From an uncultured Bacteroidia bacterium (GTDB lineage Bacteria > Bacteroidota > Bacteroidia > Bacteroidales > F082), in contig CACXXW010000013.1 in NCBI GenBank assembly GCA_902771635.1, forward strand, positions 1-33,985: a stretch of 33,985 bases of DNA, written 5' to 3'. This document shows positions 1 through 7,476 of this stretch, in pieces. A model generated the notes under the pieces. The model was given only the letters and a program-made list of their open reading frames with translations, was not told where the DNA came from and did no database searches. The first letter of the stretch is position 1. The number at the start of each line of letters is the position of its first letter. The position numbers and the translations under genes are program-made.

Positions 1-1
1 C

Positions 2-832
2 ATGATTGCAAAGATTGATGCTAATTTAGCGTGTTTATATATGGAATGGGGTAATACCTCAAAAGCGAGAAAACTGTTTTTGGATGTCATACCAAGGATA
101 AAAGCCATTGGTGATTATGGACTATTAATTACGGCATATAAGAACTATGGTCAACTATTTGTAAAAGACTATTACAACTTTGATTCTGCTAGCTTTTATT
201 TTGAGAAAGCATACTCTATTGTTGATTTCTTGAATGTGAACGGGATAGATGTTCCTGCAAGTATTAAAGTTGATTTATTGGTTGAATTAGGAAATGCATT
301 ATTCAATGATGGTAAATATGAAGAAGCTGAAGTCCACTATACTAATGCATTTGAAATAGCAGAATCGTCATCATACGCTTCTGGTAGAATACTGGCTTCT
401 GTCGGACTAGGGCTGGTTTATTCCTATCTATCACAACCGTCAAGATCTCTTTATTATTTGAATTTGATAGATGAATTGGAAACAAAATCAGGGATCTCTA
501 TTGCGTATTCTACCATTAAAGCGCCTCTAATTATGAATTATGCTCGTCTTGGTAAATATGATGCAATGGAGTCTGAATTGAAAGATTTCAAGGAGGAATA
601 CGAAGGTCTTCTTCGTGAGAACAATGACGTGTACGAGCAAATCAGTTCGCTTCAAGAAGATTCCCGAGGTCTGCTTCAACAATATGAATCCCAAAAGGAA
701 CAAACAGAATCCCTACGATCGCAGCGTGACCAATACCGCCTCGCTTTCTTCGGGCTATTGGCTATCGTGCTTTTTGTCACGGCTCTGCTAATCGCCTACA
801 AAATTGTTCGTAAAAAACGGTCAAAAGTGTAA
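2..832 (+). CDS. TPR-repeat membrane protein, 3' part
   Basis: The reading frame is open from the first bases of the window, so the true start probably lies upstream and only the C-terminal 276 residues are seen. The visible part has helical pairs typical of tetratricopeptide repeats (for example around residues 10-40 and 95-150). A glutamine/glutamate-rich coiled coil follows at about 200-242, then one transmembrane helix at about 245-266 and a short basic cytoplasmic tail ending KKRSKV. Bacteroidota proteins of this layout often carry a kinase or LuxR-type output domain after the helix; none is present here, so the protein ends just inside the membrane. The first 600 bases are clearly more A/T-rich than the last 230. 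The function is unknown; a scaffold or sensor-like role is inference. Confidence 0.7.
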   Translation: MIAKIDANLACLYMEWGNTSKARKLFLDVIPRIKAIGDYGLLITAYKNYGQLFVKDYYNFDSASFYFEKAYSIVDFLNVNGIDVPASIKVDLLVELGNALFNDGKYEEAEVHYTNAFEIAESSSYASGRILASVGLGLVYSYLSQPSRSLYYLNLIDELETKSGISIAYSTIKAPLIMNYARLGKYDAMESELKDFKEEYEGLLRENNDVYEQISSLQEDSRGLLQQYESQKEQTESLRSQRDQYRLAFFGLLAIVLFVTALLIAYKIVRKKRSKV

Positions 833-851
833 AACCTTGAGAATAAAACCT

Positions 852-859
852 TACCTTTG
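852..859 (+). promoter_or_regulatory. Bacteroidota -7 promoter box for rocD
   Basis: TACCTTTG followed by CAC matches the Bacteroidota -7 consensus TAnnTTTG. It lies about 90 bases before the rocD start. No clear -33 TTTG is seen at the usual spacing. Confidence 0.5.
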
Positions 860-870
860 CACGCCGTAGC

Positions 871-899
871 GGTCACTGAGATTGTCGAAGTGCCCGCCC
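871..899 (+). repeat. Dispersed TTGTCGAAG-type repeat in rocD leader
   Basis: An imperfect palindrome built around CACTGAG-A-TTGTCGAAGTG lies in the rocD leader. It is the same type as the units at 5670-5695 (inside lnt) and 22085-22106 (leader of the C69 dipeptidase gene), where the core reads CCCTTCGACAAGCTCAGGG or a variant. Confidence 0.55.
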
Positions 900-948
900 T
901 TTCTTGTAAGCAAATCTTAAATCTCTAAATCTTAAATAAACAACAATC

Positions 949-2181
949 ATGATCGAAAAAATCACATCATCACAACAAGCTATGGACCTGGAAGCCAAGT
1001 ACGGTGCCCATAACTATCACCCGCTGCCGGTCGTCCTCGCCAAGGGTAAGGGCGCCAAGGTGTGGGACGTCGAAGGCAAGGAATATTTCGACTTCCTTTC
1101 GGCTTATTCCGCTGTCAACCAAGGCCACTGCCACCCGAAAATCATCAAGGCCATGACCGACCAGGCCGAACGCCTCACCCTCAGCAGCCGCGCTTTCTAT
1201 AACGACGCACTCGGCGTGTGGGAGAAATATGTGACTGAATATTTCGGCTACGACAAGGTGTTGCCCATGAACTCAGGCGCCGAAGCCGACGAGACGGGTC
1301 TGAAGCTCGCCCGCCGTTGGGGTGTTGTCAAGAAGGGTATCCCGAATGATAAGGTGAAGATTGTTTGCTGCGAAGGTAACTTCCACGGCCGTACCATCAC
1401 CATCATCACGATGAGTAACGACCCCGAGAGCTATGCCAACTATGGCCCTATGACTCCTGGTTTCATCCGTATCCCTTACAATGACCCCGATGCTCTGGAG
1501 CAAGTGCTGGCCAAGGAAGGCAAGGAAATCGCTGGTTTCCTGCTGGAGCCTATCCAAGGTGAGGCTGGTGTCTATGTGCCGGATGATGGCTACCTGAAGA
1601 AGTGCTACGACATCTGCAAGAAGTACAACGTGCTGTTCATGGCCGACGAGGTGCAGTGCGGTATCGCCCGTACGGGTAAGATGCTGGCCTGCGACCACGA
1701 AGGCGTGCGCCCCGACATCCTCATCCTGGGTAAGGCCCTCGGTGGTGGTGTGGTACCGGTAAGCTGCGTGTTGGCCGACGATGACATCATGCTGAACATC
1801 AAGCCTGGTGAGCACGGCTCGACCTTCGGCGGCAACCCGATTGCTGCCCGTGTGAGCATTGCTGCCCTTGAGGTCATCAAGGAAGAGCACCTGATGGAGA
1901 ATGCCGAGCGTCTTGGTAAGATTTTCCGCGAGGAAATCGGCAAGATCAAGAGCCCGATGATTGAGAAGGTTCGTGGTAAAGGTCTGTTGAACGCCGTTAT
2001 CATTAAGCCTAAAGATGGTAAAGAAGCTTGGGACGTGTGCCTCAAGATGCGTGACCTCGGCCTGCTGGCCAAGCCCACCCACCAGCACATCATCCGTTTC
2101 GCTCCGCCCTTGGTCATCACAGAGGCCGAGCTCCGCGAAGCCATCGAAATCATCAAGAAGGCCATCGCCTCGTTCGAATGA
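949..2181 (+). CDS. rocD: Ornithine aminotransferase
   Basis: This is a fold-type I, class III PLP-dependent aminotransferase of 410 residues, the usual length for ornithine--oxo-acid transaminase. It moves the delta-amino group of ornithine to 2-oxoglutarate, giving glutamate semialdehyde (in equilibrium with pyrroline-5-carboxylate) and glutamate, linking arginine/ornithine breakdown to proline and glutamate in the cytoplasm. The N-terminal stretch with [13 protein letters not shown], the cofactor-phosphate loop NSGAEADE (108-115), the HGRT motif (146-149), [11 protein letters not shown] (233-243) and LGKALGGG with the presumed Schiff-base lysine K262 fit RocD closely. The start ATG is preceded by an A-rich leader with a promoter box about 90 bases upstream, and a strong terminator follows, so it is probably transcribed alone. 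Confidence 0.95.
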   Translation: MIEKITSSQQAMDLEAKYGAHNYHPLPVVLAKGKGAKVWDVEGKEYFDFLSAYSAVNQGHCHPKIIKAMTDQAERLTLSSRAFYNDALGVWEKYVTEYFGYDKVLPMNSGAEADETGLKLARRWGVVKKGIPNDKVKIVCCEGNFHGRTITIITMSNDPESYANYGPMTPGFIRIPYNDPDALEQVLAKEGKEIAGFLLEPIQGEAGVYVPDDGYLKKCYDICKKYNVLFMADEVQCGIARTGKMLACDHEGVRPDILILGKALGGGVVPVSCVLADDDIMLNIKPGEHGSTFGGNPIAARVSIAALEVIKEEHLMENAERLGKIFREEIGKIKSPMIEKVRGKGLLNAVIIKPKDGKEAWDVCLKMRDLGLLAKPTHQHIIRFAPPLVITEAELREAIEIIKKAIASFE

Positions 2182-2206
2182 TTGATGAGTGAACCTCTGA
2201 TCGTTT

Positions 2207-2235
2207 AGCCCGCCTGTTTGCAGACGGGCTTTTTT
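2207..2235 (+). terminator. Intrinsic terminator of rocD
   Basis: The stem AGCCCG-c-CTG / CAG-a-CGGGCT has a TTTG loop and is followed by five T residues, 25 bases after the rocD stop. Confidence 0.85.
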
Positions 2236-2254
2236 GTTATAAAGATGTCGTTAT

Positions 2255-2285
2255 TTTGACAGTATTGGTTTTTTGTCTATTTTTG
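2255..2285 (+). promoter_or_regulatory. Promoter of the nitroreductase gene
   Basis: A -33 box TTTG (2255-2258) and a -7 box TATTTTTG (2278-2285) are separated by 19 bases, the Bacteroidota sigma-ABfr arrangement. It overlaps an upstream in-frame ATG at 2273, which argues that translation starts at 2306. Confidence 0.7.
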
Positions 2286-2305
2286 TCCAGCAAAATGATA
2301 CAACC

Positions 2306-2941
2306 ATGAAAAAAAACTTACTGATTTTAGCATTGGTTACCATTGCCTTGTTCTTCACCAGCTGTTGCCAGAACGACAATGCAAACACCAACAACGAACA
2401 AAAGACTATGAGCACAACGATGAACGACCTGCTGACGCGCCGCAGTGTGCGCAGCTACACCGATGAAGTACCTCCCATGGAGGTGATTGAAGAGATTTGC
2501 AAAGCCGGCACTTACGCTCCGACTGGCATGAATCGCCAAGCGCCCGTTATCGTTGCCGTTACCAATAAGGAAGTGCGCGACCGTTTGAGCAAATTGAACG
2601 CCGCCGTCTTTGGTCCCGACAACGACATGGATCCGTTTTATGGTGCTCCCGTGGTTTTGGTGGTCTTGGCCGACACAACTGCAGCCAGGACTTGGAAGGA
2701 AGATGGCTCACTTGTGATGGGCAACCTGCTTAATGCAGCTCATGCCAAAGGTTTGGGCTCCTGCTGGATACATCGTGCCAAGGAAGTGTTCGAGACTGAG
2801 GAAGGCAAAGCTATCTTGAAGGATGCTGGCATCGAGAACGAGAATCTGGTTGGGATTGGCAACTGCATCCTAGGCTATACCGCTGGCGATTATCCCGAAG
2901 CTGCACCTCGCAAAGACAACTACATCTATATGATCAAGTGA
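2306..2941 (+). CDS. Nitroreductase-family lipoprotein
   Basis: The protein has 211 residues from the ATG at 2306. It opens with a lipoprotein signal: basic start, hydrophobic stretch and lipobox FTSC (C20). A flexible linker follows, then a nitroreductase domain beginning DLLTRRSVRSYTDE, the classical FMN-binding start (RRSVR). APTGMNRQAP, a GAPVVLVV strand and KGLGSCWIH further along are typical of the family. Members are FMN-dependent NAD(P)H oxidoreductases acting on nitroaromatics, quinones or flavins; the native substrate cannot be read from sequence. The lipid anchor places it on the periplasmic side or the outer membrane, which is unusual for the superfamily but seen in Bacteroidales. 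An upstream in-frame ATG (2273) falls within the promoter and is rejected. Its 3' end overlaps the convergent dus gene by 8 bases. Confidence 0.88.
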   Translation: MKKNLLILALVTIALFFTSCCQNDNANTNNEQKTMSTTMNDLLTRRSVRSYTDEVPPMEVIEEICKAGTYAPTGMNRQAPVIVAVTNKEVRDRLSKLNAAVFGPDNDMDPFYGAPVVLVVLADTTAARTWKEDGSLVMGNLLNAAHAKGLGSCWIHRAKEVFETEEGKAILKDAGIENENLVGIGNCILGYTAGDYPEAAPRKDNYIYMIK

Positions 2942-4061
2942 CGATTCGGAGGGTGTGAGACCTGAAAACCGTTTCCACCGCTTCCTCATAATCCTTTAGC
3001 GCATTGATTTTCTTAATCTTGCGCCAAATGTCTTGTGGCTCATCGAAAGAATACATCAGGTACGACCATAGTTCTTTCATCCTGCCCAATACCTTTGGAC
3101 TGCCTCCCGCATGGCGGAGGCGGTCTTCGTACAAGTCAAGGACATAATTGTGTAGTCGTTCGGTCTGTCGCTTTGCGTCATTGCGAGGAACGAAGCAATC
3201 CAGAGAGTCACTCCCTTGGATTGCTTTGTTGTTTCGATTCTTAATGACTGAGGCCTTAATGTCTTCTGCCAAAAAAGGATTGGCCAAAATTCCCCGTCCC
3301 AGCATATAGCCTTTAAGCACAGGGGATTGAGGGTCTTTGTCCACAATGACACTTTTGGGTGACGTTTCTTCTATGGGTGTCATCGCGGGCTTGACCCGCA
3401 ATCCCCCACATGATAGGGACTCTATAACTCCCCGAATCCTTTCAAAGCTTTCCACCGAAACAATATCCCCATTATACACCAATGGCGCATTAATCTGAGG
3501 CATTAATTCCTTAAAGCGTTCCACATCAGCTTCACCCTTGTATAATTGTTTCCCAATACGAGGGTGAATGATTAATTCACTCAAAGGAAACTTGTTGAAA
3601 ATCGGGAGGATGGCATCAATCTCCTCTGGACTAAAATACCCTAAACGGCATTTCACGCTGAACTTGATATCGATTTCTTCAAAAACTCTGTCCAGCATGG
3701 CCTCTACCTTGTCGGGATAGGGTAGTAGGCCACAGCCTCGCTTCTTGTTGGCTACCCTTGGAAACGGGCAACCCATATTGAGGTTGATTTCCTTGTATCC
3801 CAGTTCCTTGCATTGCTTGGCAAAACGCAGAATCTCCTCAGCGTCAGTGCTGAGGATTTGTGGCGTAAGCGTTTCCACATCGTTGCACCTTGGGTCGATT
3901 TCCTCGCCTTGCAGGTTCTTGGCGTGTTCCTCTTTATGTATGCCTGTGAAGAAAGGCGTGTAGAACTTGTCGATGCCACCGAAATGTCGCTTGAACACAT
4001 TGCGGAAAGGCGCGTCGGTGATGCCTTGGAAGGGACCTAAAGAAAGAACGAGTTGGTTCAT
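2934..4061 (-). CDS. dus: tRNA-dihydrouridine synthase with repeat insertions
   Basis: This is an FMN-dependent TIM-barrel enzyme that reduces uridines of the tRNA D-loop. The N-terminus LGPFQGITDAPFRNVF, the NLNMGCPFPRV motif with the conserved cysteine, the KCRLGY substrate strand, IIHPR with its histidine, YNGDI and YMLGRGILANPF are all Dus hallmarks. At 375 residues it is longer than the roughly 310-330 expected. The excess falls in two places: a stretch with CGGLRVKPAMTP between the YNGDI strand and YMLGRG, and a stretch with SLDCFVPRNDAKRQ after FLAEDIK. Both coincide with palindromic repeats at 3322-3406 and 3177-3248 and keep the frame open. The ATG overlaps the lnt stop (ATGA), so the two genes form one operon transcribed from upstream of lnt. 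Confidence 0.9.
   Translation of the reverse strand: MNQLVLSLGPFQGITDAPFRNVFKRHFGGIDKFYTPFFTGIHKEEHAKNLQGEEIDPRCNDVETLTPQILSTDAEEILRFAKQCKELGYKEINLNMGCPFPRVANKKRGCGLLPYPDKVEAMLDRVFEEIDIKFSVKCRLGYFSPEEIDAILPIFNKFPLSELIIHPRIGKQLYKGEADVERFKELMPQINAPLVYNGDIVSVESFERIRGVIESLSCGGLRVKPAMTPIEETSPKSVIVDKDPQSPVLKGYMLGRGILANPFLAEDIKASVIKNRNNKAIQGSDSLDCFVPRNDAKRQTERLHNYVLDLYEDRLRHAGGSPKVLGRMKELWSYLMYSFDEPQDIWRKIKKINALKDYEEAVETVFRSHTLRIVT
3177..3248. repeat. Palindromic repeat A inside dus
   Basis: The left arm starts GTCATTGCGAGGAACG and ends AAGCAATCCA. The right arm begins TGGATTGCTTTG and ends TTAATGAC, a degenerate inverted copy. It encodes about 24 extra residues of Dus (minus strand), including LDCFVPRNDA. 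It is the same family as 22454-22532 in hemW. Confidence 0.85.
3322..3406. repeat. Palindromic repeat B inside dus
   Basis: One arm (3322-3351) begins GGGGATTGAGGGTC and ends AATGACA. The other (3378-3406) reads TGTCATCGCGGGCTTGACC and on to AATCCCC, the inverted equivalent with several substitutions. The inner part of the better arm, CGGGCTTGACCCG, is itself palindromic. It encodes roughly 28 residues of Dus, including GLRVKPAM, and is related to 23271-23321 in hemW. Confidence 0.8.
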
Positions 4062-5725
4062 TTCTTCTTTCTAGAGCTAGTTTTGGCTCCCTTCCTGTTC
4101 TTGCCAAGGTCTAAAAATGACTTGGCAATCCATGTGATGAGTAGCACGAAGGTGACATACACCGCAATGCGGCTGAGGTAGTCGCCATTCTTGGCGTAGA
4201 AAGTGATTTCCTTGTTGGCTTTCAAGGTCGCTTTGATGGCGTCAGGTTTCCAGTATTTGGTTTGTTGCAGCACGTCGCCGCGTTGGTTGAAGAATCCCGA
4301 GCGACCCGTATTGGCAGAGCGTGCAATGCAGCGGCGGTTCTCGATGGCTCTCAGCTTGGAGAACTCGAAATGCTGTTTATAACCAGGTGTGTCGCCCCAC
4401 CAACCGTCGTTAGTGATGACGAAGATTAGGTCGGCACCTTTGGCGCAGAACGAGCCAACATATTCGCCGAAAGCCGACTCGTAGCATATTGGCACAGCAA
4501 CCTTATGTCCATCAAAGGTCATGACTTTCGATTCTGGGTCGCCTTTCAACGTTCCACGTGCGATGCCCACGGTGAGACTGAAGTTGCGCAAAAAGCCCAT
4601 CCACTCGGGAATGGCCTCCACGACAGGTGTGAGCTGCGATTTATTGCGGTGCTGCAAGCCGTCGCCACTGATGAGTAAAGCCGAGTTGTGGCAATAGTAG
4701 TATTTGTCTGTGCCGTCAATATGGCGTGCGGGGAAATCGTCTTCCATGCCTTTAGGCACCCACTCGTAAGTGGTACCACCAATGACAAAGGACAGTTGTG
4801 AAAATCGTGAAACATAGTCGTGCAAGGTTTTGAGTGCCTTGGCCTTTTCGGTCTCATGCAGCCAGATGCCTTCCTGTATGGCCGACTCACTACTAACGAT
4901 GAAACGGGTGTTAGGTGTCACCAAAGGCAACGACAGATTAATGTTGTTTTGGATGACTTGGTCATAGAAATTGTTATCGAATTGTTCGTTCCATGGGTCG
5001 CAGTTCTGCTGCACAACGATGACTTCCGTGTCGGTGCCTTGGTCTTCATAGTGTTTGTAAACTCGTGTGCTGATAATGATGGGCAAGAGGAGAATAACTG
5101 CTTCGAGGCCGATGCTGATTAAGATGGGTTTTGCCTTTTTGGTCTTGAAGAACTGAAGAATATTGGCTATCAATATGTTGACTATCAATACCCATAGGGT
5201 TCCGCCGGCTACGCCCGTGTATTCGTACCACTGCACCCAGCTGACTTGGCTTGAAAAAACGTGCCCAAGATTAAGCCAAGGCCATTTAATGGCCCAATGA
5301 TAGGTGAGCAGTTCGAAAGCCATCCAGTAGGGGATGAGGATGAAATTGCCCCAAGGATTGTTGCACACTTTCTTTTTTGTGAGGTGGAACAGCCAAAACA
5401 CGGTGGCCATAAAGAGCGCGTTCAGTAGCCAAGCCAAAATGGCAGCGGGCGTAGCGTTCCACACCCACCAGGTTGTAGCCACATTCCATACGAAGAAGGC
5501 GAGAAACGAAAGCCAGAACATCCTGCCTCGTTCGCCTTCCGCGATAAAGCCTTCGAGCAGCAGCAGCGGGACAAAGGCAATGAAGATGAAAGGAGCGATG
5601 CCCCAAATAGGCCAAGCTGCTGTGAGCAAACCTCCACTCAAAATAGCTAAGATTATATTGCGTGTCCGCGGCCCTTGTGCCTGTCGAAGGGTCGCTGTCC
5701 CTTTGTTATTTGTCTTTTTCTTCAT
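4058..5725 (-). CDS. lnt: Apolipoprotein N-acyltransferase
   Basis: Lnt transfers the third acyl chain from phospholipid to the N-terminal cysteine of apolipoproteins at the inner membrane, the last step of lipoprotein maturation. The 555-residue protein has hydrophobic helices through about residue 220, another near the C-terminus (about 525-540), and a periplasmic nitrilase-like domain between. The expected catalytic triad is visible: E280 in VSSESAI, K362 in RNKSQLTP and C414 in VPICYES, followed by ITNDGWWGDTPG and the AIENRRCIARSANTGRSG signature. The cytoplasmic N-terminus contains TLRQAQGPR, which is the translation of a dispersed repeat. It is the first gene of an lnt-dus operon with a 4-base overlap and has a promoter box 20 bases upstream. 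Many lipoproteins in this window would be its substrates. Confidence 0.93.
   Translation of the reverse strand: MKKKTNNKGTATLRQAQGPRTRNIILAILSGGLLTAAWPIWGIAPFIFIAFVPLLLLEGFIAEGERGRMFWLSFLAFFVWNVATTWWVWNATPAAILAWLLNALFMATVFWLFHLTKKKVCNNPWGNFILIPYWMAFELLTYHWAIKWPWLNLGHVFSSQVSWVQWYEYTGVAGGTLWVLIVNILIANILQFFKTKKAKPILISIGLEAVILLLPIIISTRVYKHYEDQGTDTEVIVVQQNCDPWNEQFDNNFYDQVIQNNINLSLPLVTPNTRFIVSSESAIQEGIWLHETEKAKALKTLHDYVSRFSQLSFVIGGTTYEWVPKGMEDDFPARHIDGTDKYYYCHNSALLISGDGLQHRNKSQLTPVVEAIPEWMGFLRNFSLTVGIARGTLKGDPESKVMTFDGHKVAVPICYESAFGEYVGSFCAKGADLIFVITNDGWWGDTPGYKQHFEFSKLRAIENRRCIARSANTGRSGFFNQRGDVLQQTKYWKPDAIKATLKANKEITFYAKNGDYLSRIAVYVTFVLLITWIAKSFLDLGKNRKGAKTSSRKKK
5670..5695. repeat. Dispersed repeat unit within lnt start
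   Basis: GGCCCTTGTGCCTGTCGAAGG followed by GTCGC is read on the minus strand as ATLRQAQGP in the N-terminal tail of Lnt, before the first membrane helix. The core is shared with the repeats at 871-899 and 22085-22106. Confidence 0.65.
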
Positions 5726-5745
5726 AGTTTTTTCAAAAAATCGGG

Positions 5746-5753
5746 CAAAGGTA
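5746..5753 (-). promoter_or_regulatory. -7 promoter box of the lnt-dus operon
   Basis: On the minus strand this reads TACCTTTG followed by CCC, 20 bases before the lnt ATG. The -33 element is not clear. Confidence 0.55.
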
Positions 5754-5825
5754 CGATTTTTTGTCCGTAACGTTCATGCAATCGCTTTTTTTCTCCAAAA
5801 CAAGCCTTTATATCAAAAAAACAAC

Positions 5826-5833
5826 TATTTTTG
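5826..5833 (+). promoter_or_regulatory. -7 promoter box of the kinase cassette
   Basis: TATTTTTG followed by CAC lies 17 bases before the ATG at 5851. Its position makes an in-frame ATG at 5761 an unlikely start. Confidence 0.6.
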
Positions 5834-5850
5834 CACAAATTTTCGCAAAA

Positions 5851-6720
5851 ATGAAGAGAGTATATAAAGTTGCGGGTCATAATTTTGCTGTTGTTATGCC
5901 TGATGATGATAGAGCTTGGGAGGCGATGCAAAGTTATGAGCCGTTCTTGATAGAGGATTCGGGTAACTGTGTTTTTACCGTCGAGCTGATTGAAGCGATG
6001 CCGGACACAACTGACAAGCAAAAAGTGACGACAAATTGTGAAGGGCCTGAGTTCCCTCGTTTTGATCTTTATGACTGGGAAGGTCAGTGGTTGTTTGAGG
6101 GGGCTCCTAGTTTTGAAGCTCCAGTGCGGTTCTATTTGATAGTGGACAAGGCCTTCACTAAGGCGAAGTTTCGCATACTTGGCAGCACGAGGTTCTCGCT
6201 CAATTCGGTGATTATGCTGTTGTATGCTTTTGCGACGGAACGTAAAAACACGCTTATGATGCATTCTTCCGTCGTGGTAAAGGATGGAAAAGGCTATCTG
6301 TTTTTGGGCAAGAGCGGTACGGGCAAGAGTACGCACACCCAATTGTGGATTAATAATCTGGAAGGATGTGAACTGTTGAATGATGACAACCCTGTGATTC
6401 GGATCGAAGAAGATGGAAAGATACGTGTTTATGGCTCCCCGTGGAGCGGTAAGACGCCTTGCTATCGTAATTTGGATTATCCTGTGGGCGCTATCGTTGA
6501 CCTTCATCAGGCTAAAGAGAACAAGATTCGGAGGCTGTCTGTCGCTGAGGCTTATGCTATGATGTATGTGTCTTCATCCGGCATTAGGTTCTTGAAGGAC
6601 TTGGCGGATGGAATGCATGTCACTACTGAGAAGATAGTCTGCACTGTGCCATGCTATTCGCTGGATTGCCTGCCTAATGCTGAAGCGGCTTTCTTGTGCT
6701 ATAAAACAGTGACGCAATAA
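5851..6720 (+). CDS. HprK-like (PEPCK-fold) serine kinase
   Basis: The protein has 289 residues from the ATG at 5851. The C-terminal half resembles HPr kinase and PEP-carboxykinase-fold proteins. It has a conserved histidine in MMHSS (H138), a P-loop GKSGTGKST at 153-161, the acidic metal-binding pair in LLNDDNPV (D178-D179) and a glycine-rich YGSPWSGK loop at 194-201. The N-terminal half is a poorly conserved domain of about 130 residues. There is no HPr-binding signature or PTS gene nearby, so the substrate is not HPr. Related kinases sit in RiPP clusters; in the paeninodin lasso cluster such a kinase phosphorylates the precursor's C-terminal serine. It is the first gene of a tight operon with the next three genes (5-base gap). 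The kinase assignment is fairly sure; the substrate is unknown. Confidence 0.82.
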   Translation: MKRVYKVAGHNFAVVMPDDDRAWEAMQSYEPFLIEDSGNCVFTVELIEAMPDTTDKQKVTTNCEGPEFPRFDLYDWEGQWLFEGAPSFEAPVRFYLIVDKAFTKAKFRILGSTRFSLNSVIMLLYAFATERKNTLMMHSSVVVKDGKGYLFLGKSGTGKSTHTQLWINNLEGCELLNDDNPVIRIEEDGKIRVYGSPWSGKTPCYRNLDYPVGAIVDLHQAKENKIRRLSVAEAYAMMYVSSSGIRFLKDLADGMHVTTEKIVCTVPCYSLDCLPNAEAAFLCYKTVTQ

Positions 6721-6725
6721 TTAAT

Positions 6726-7169
6726 ATGGATAGGATTGTCCTGCCTAATGATGTGCTTCTGAACGAAGTCGCCCAATTGCTTGGTGAAGGTCGCGAAGTG
6801 GTTATCACCCCTAAAGGCAGGAGTATGCTTCCATTCATTCGTGGTGATGTCGATCAGGTTAAGCTACGTCATCCTGACTGTTTGAAGGAGGGCGACATCG
6901 TGTTGGCCTATTTTGAAAATCGCTATGTGCTGCATCGTATTATTGCCATTAATGGGGATGAGATAACTTTGATGGGTGATGGCAATTTGAAGGGTACCGA
7001 GCAAGGAGAACGCTCGGATGTGGTTGGTAAGGTGGTTGAAATCATAACGCCCGACCATTGTCAACACAAGCCGGGGAAGGCATGGTTGTGGCGACACACA
7101 TTGTTTCTCAGGAAATACCTGTTGAAGGTGTATAGAAAATGGAATAAGTTAAAAAATAGACAAATATAA
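6726..7169 (+). CDS. S24/S26 (SipW-like) peptidase-family protein
   Basis: This 147-residue protein has the S24/S26 fold. The nucleophile motif is KGRSMLPFI (S33), and instead of the bacterial lysine general base it has YVLHRII with H70, the Ser-His arrangement of SipW/ER-type signal peptidases. The LMGDGN motif closes the active site. There is no N-terminal membrane anchor; a basic helix-forming tail (WRHTLFLRKYLLKVYRKW) might lie on the membrane. The housekeeping type-I signal peptidase is longer and membrane-anchored, so this is a dedicated enzyme. It lies 5 bases after the kinase gene and 11 bases before the PqqD-like gene, suggesting it processes or binds the same peptide substrate. That substrate role is inference. 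Confidence 0.82.
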   Translation: MDRIVLPNDVLLNEVAQLLGEGREVVITPKGRSMLPFIRGDVDQVKLRHPDCLKEGDIVLAYFENRYVLHRIIAINGDEITLMGDGNLKGTEQGERSDVVGKVVEIITPDHCQHKPGKAWLWRHTLFLRKYLLKVYRKWNKLKNRQI

Positions 7170-7180
7170 TACAATTTGAT

Positions 7181-7450
7181 ATGAAGTTAAAGAAAGGTTA
7201 TAGACTTCGTTCTTTAGGCCAGGAGTTTATCCTTGTTGCCGAAGGACTGGATGCGGTCGACTTTAGCCGCATGATTTCGATGAATGAAAGTGCTGCATTC
7301 CTTTGGAAAGAAGTGGAAGGCAAAGATTTTGATGCCGAAATGATGACCGCGCTTTTGACGGACAATTATGACATCACCCGCGAGACGGCTCAGAACGATG
7401 TGGCCGCCTTGTTAGAGTCGTGGTCGGCTGTTGGCCTCATTGAGGAATGA
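7181..7450 (+). CDS. PqqD-family RRE protein
   Basis: The 89-residue protein has the PqqD fold, a small winged-helix-like RiPP recognition element that binds leader peptides for modifying enzymes. The N-terminal beta hairpin (KLKKGYRLRSLGQEFILVAEG), the MISMNESAAFLW helix start and a C-terminal helix ending ESWSAVGLIEE match the stand-alone PqqD proteins common in Bacteroidales. There are no pqq biosynthesis genes and no radical SAM partner in the window, so it does not make PQQ. Its place between an S24/S26 peptidase and a nucleotidyltransferase, behind an HprK-like kinase, points to peptide recognition within this cassette. Confidence 0.87.
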   Translation: MKLKKGYRLRSLGQEFILVAEGLDAVDFSRMISMNESAAFLWKEVEGKDFDAEMMTALLTDNYDITRETAQNDVAALLESWSAVGLIEE

Positions 7451-7476
7451 TTATTAATATTAATAAGGTGTAGGTC

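Noticed and set aside
1..600. A/T-rich start of the window as a horizontally acquired island
   Set aside because: Only 600 bases are visible, no mobility gene is present, and composition within TPR genes varies widely.
1273..2088. Long antisense open frame of 271 codons opposite rocD
   Set aside because: It mirrors the codon pattern of rocD, has no recognisable domain and no promoter or leader; rocD is unmistakable.
3035..3244. Plus-strand short frame containing HCEERSNPES
   Set aside because: This is the translation of the palindromic repeat on the other strand inside dus; such peptides recur as annotation artefacts.
5761..5850. Earlier ATG for the HprK-like kinase
   Set aside because: It overlaps the -7 promoter box, and the added residues show no family similarity.
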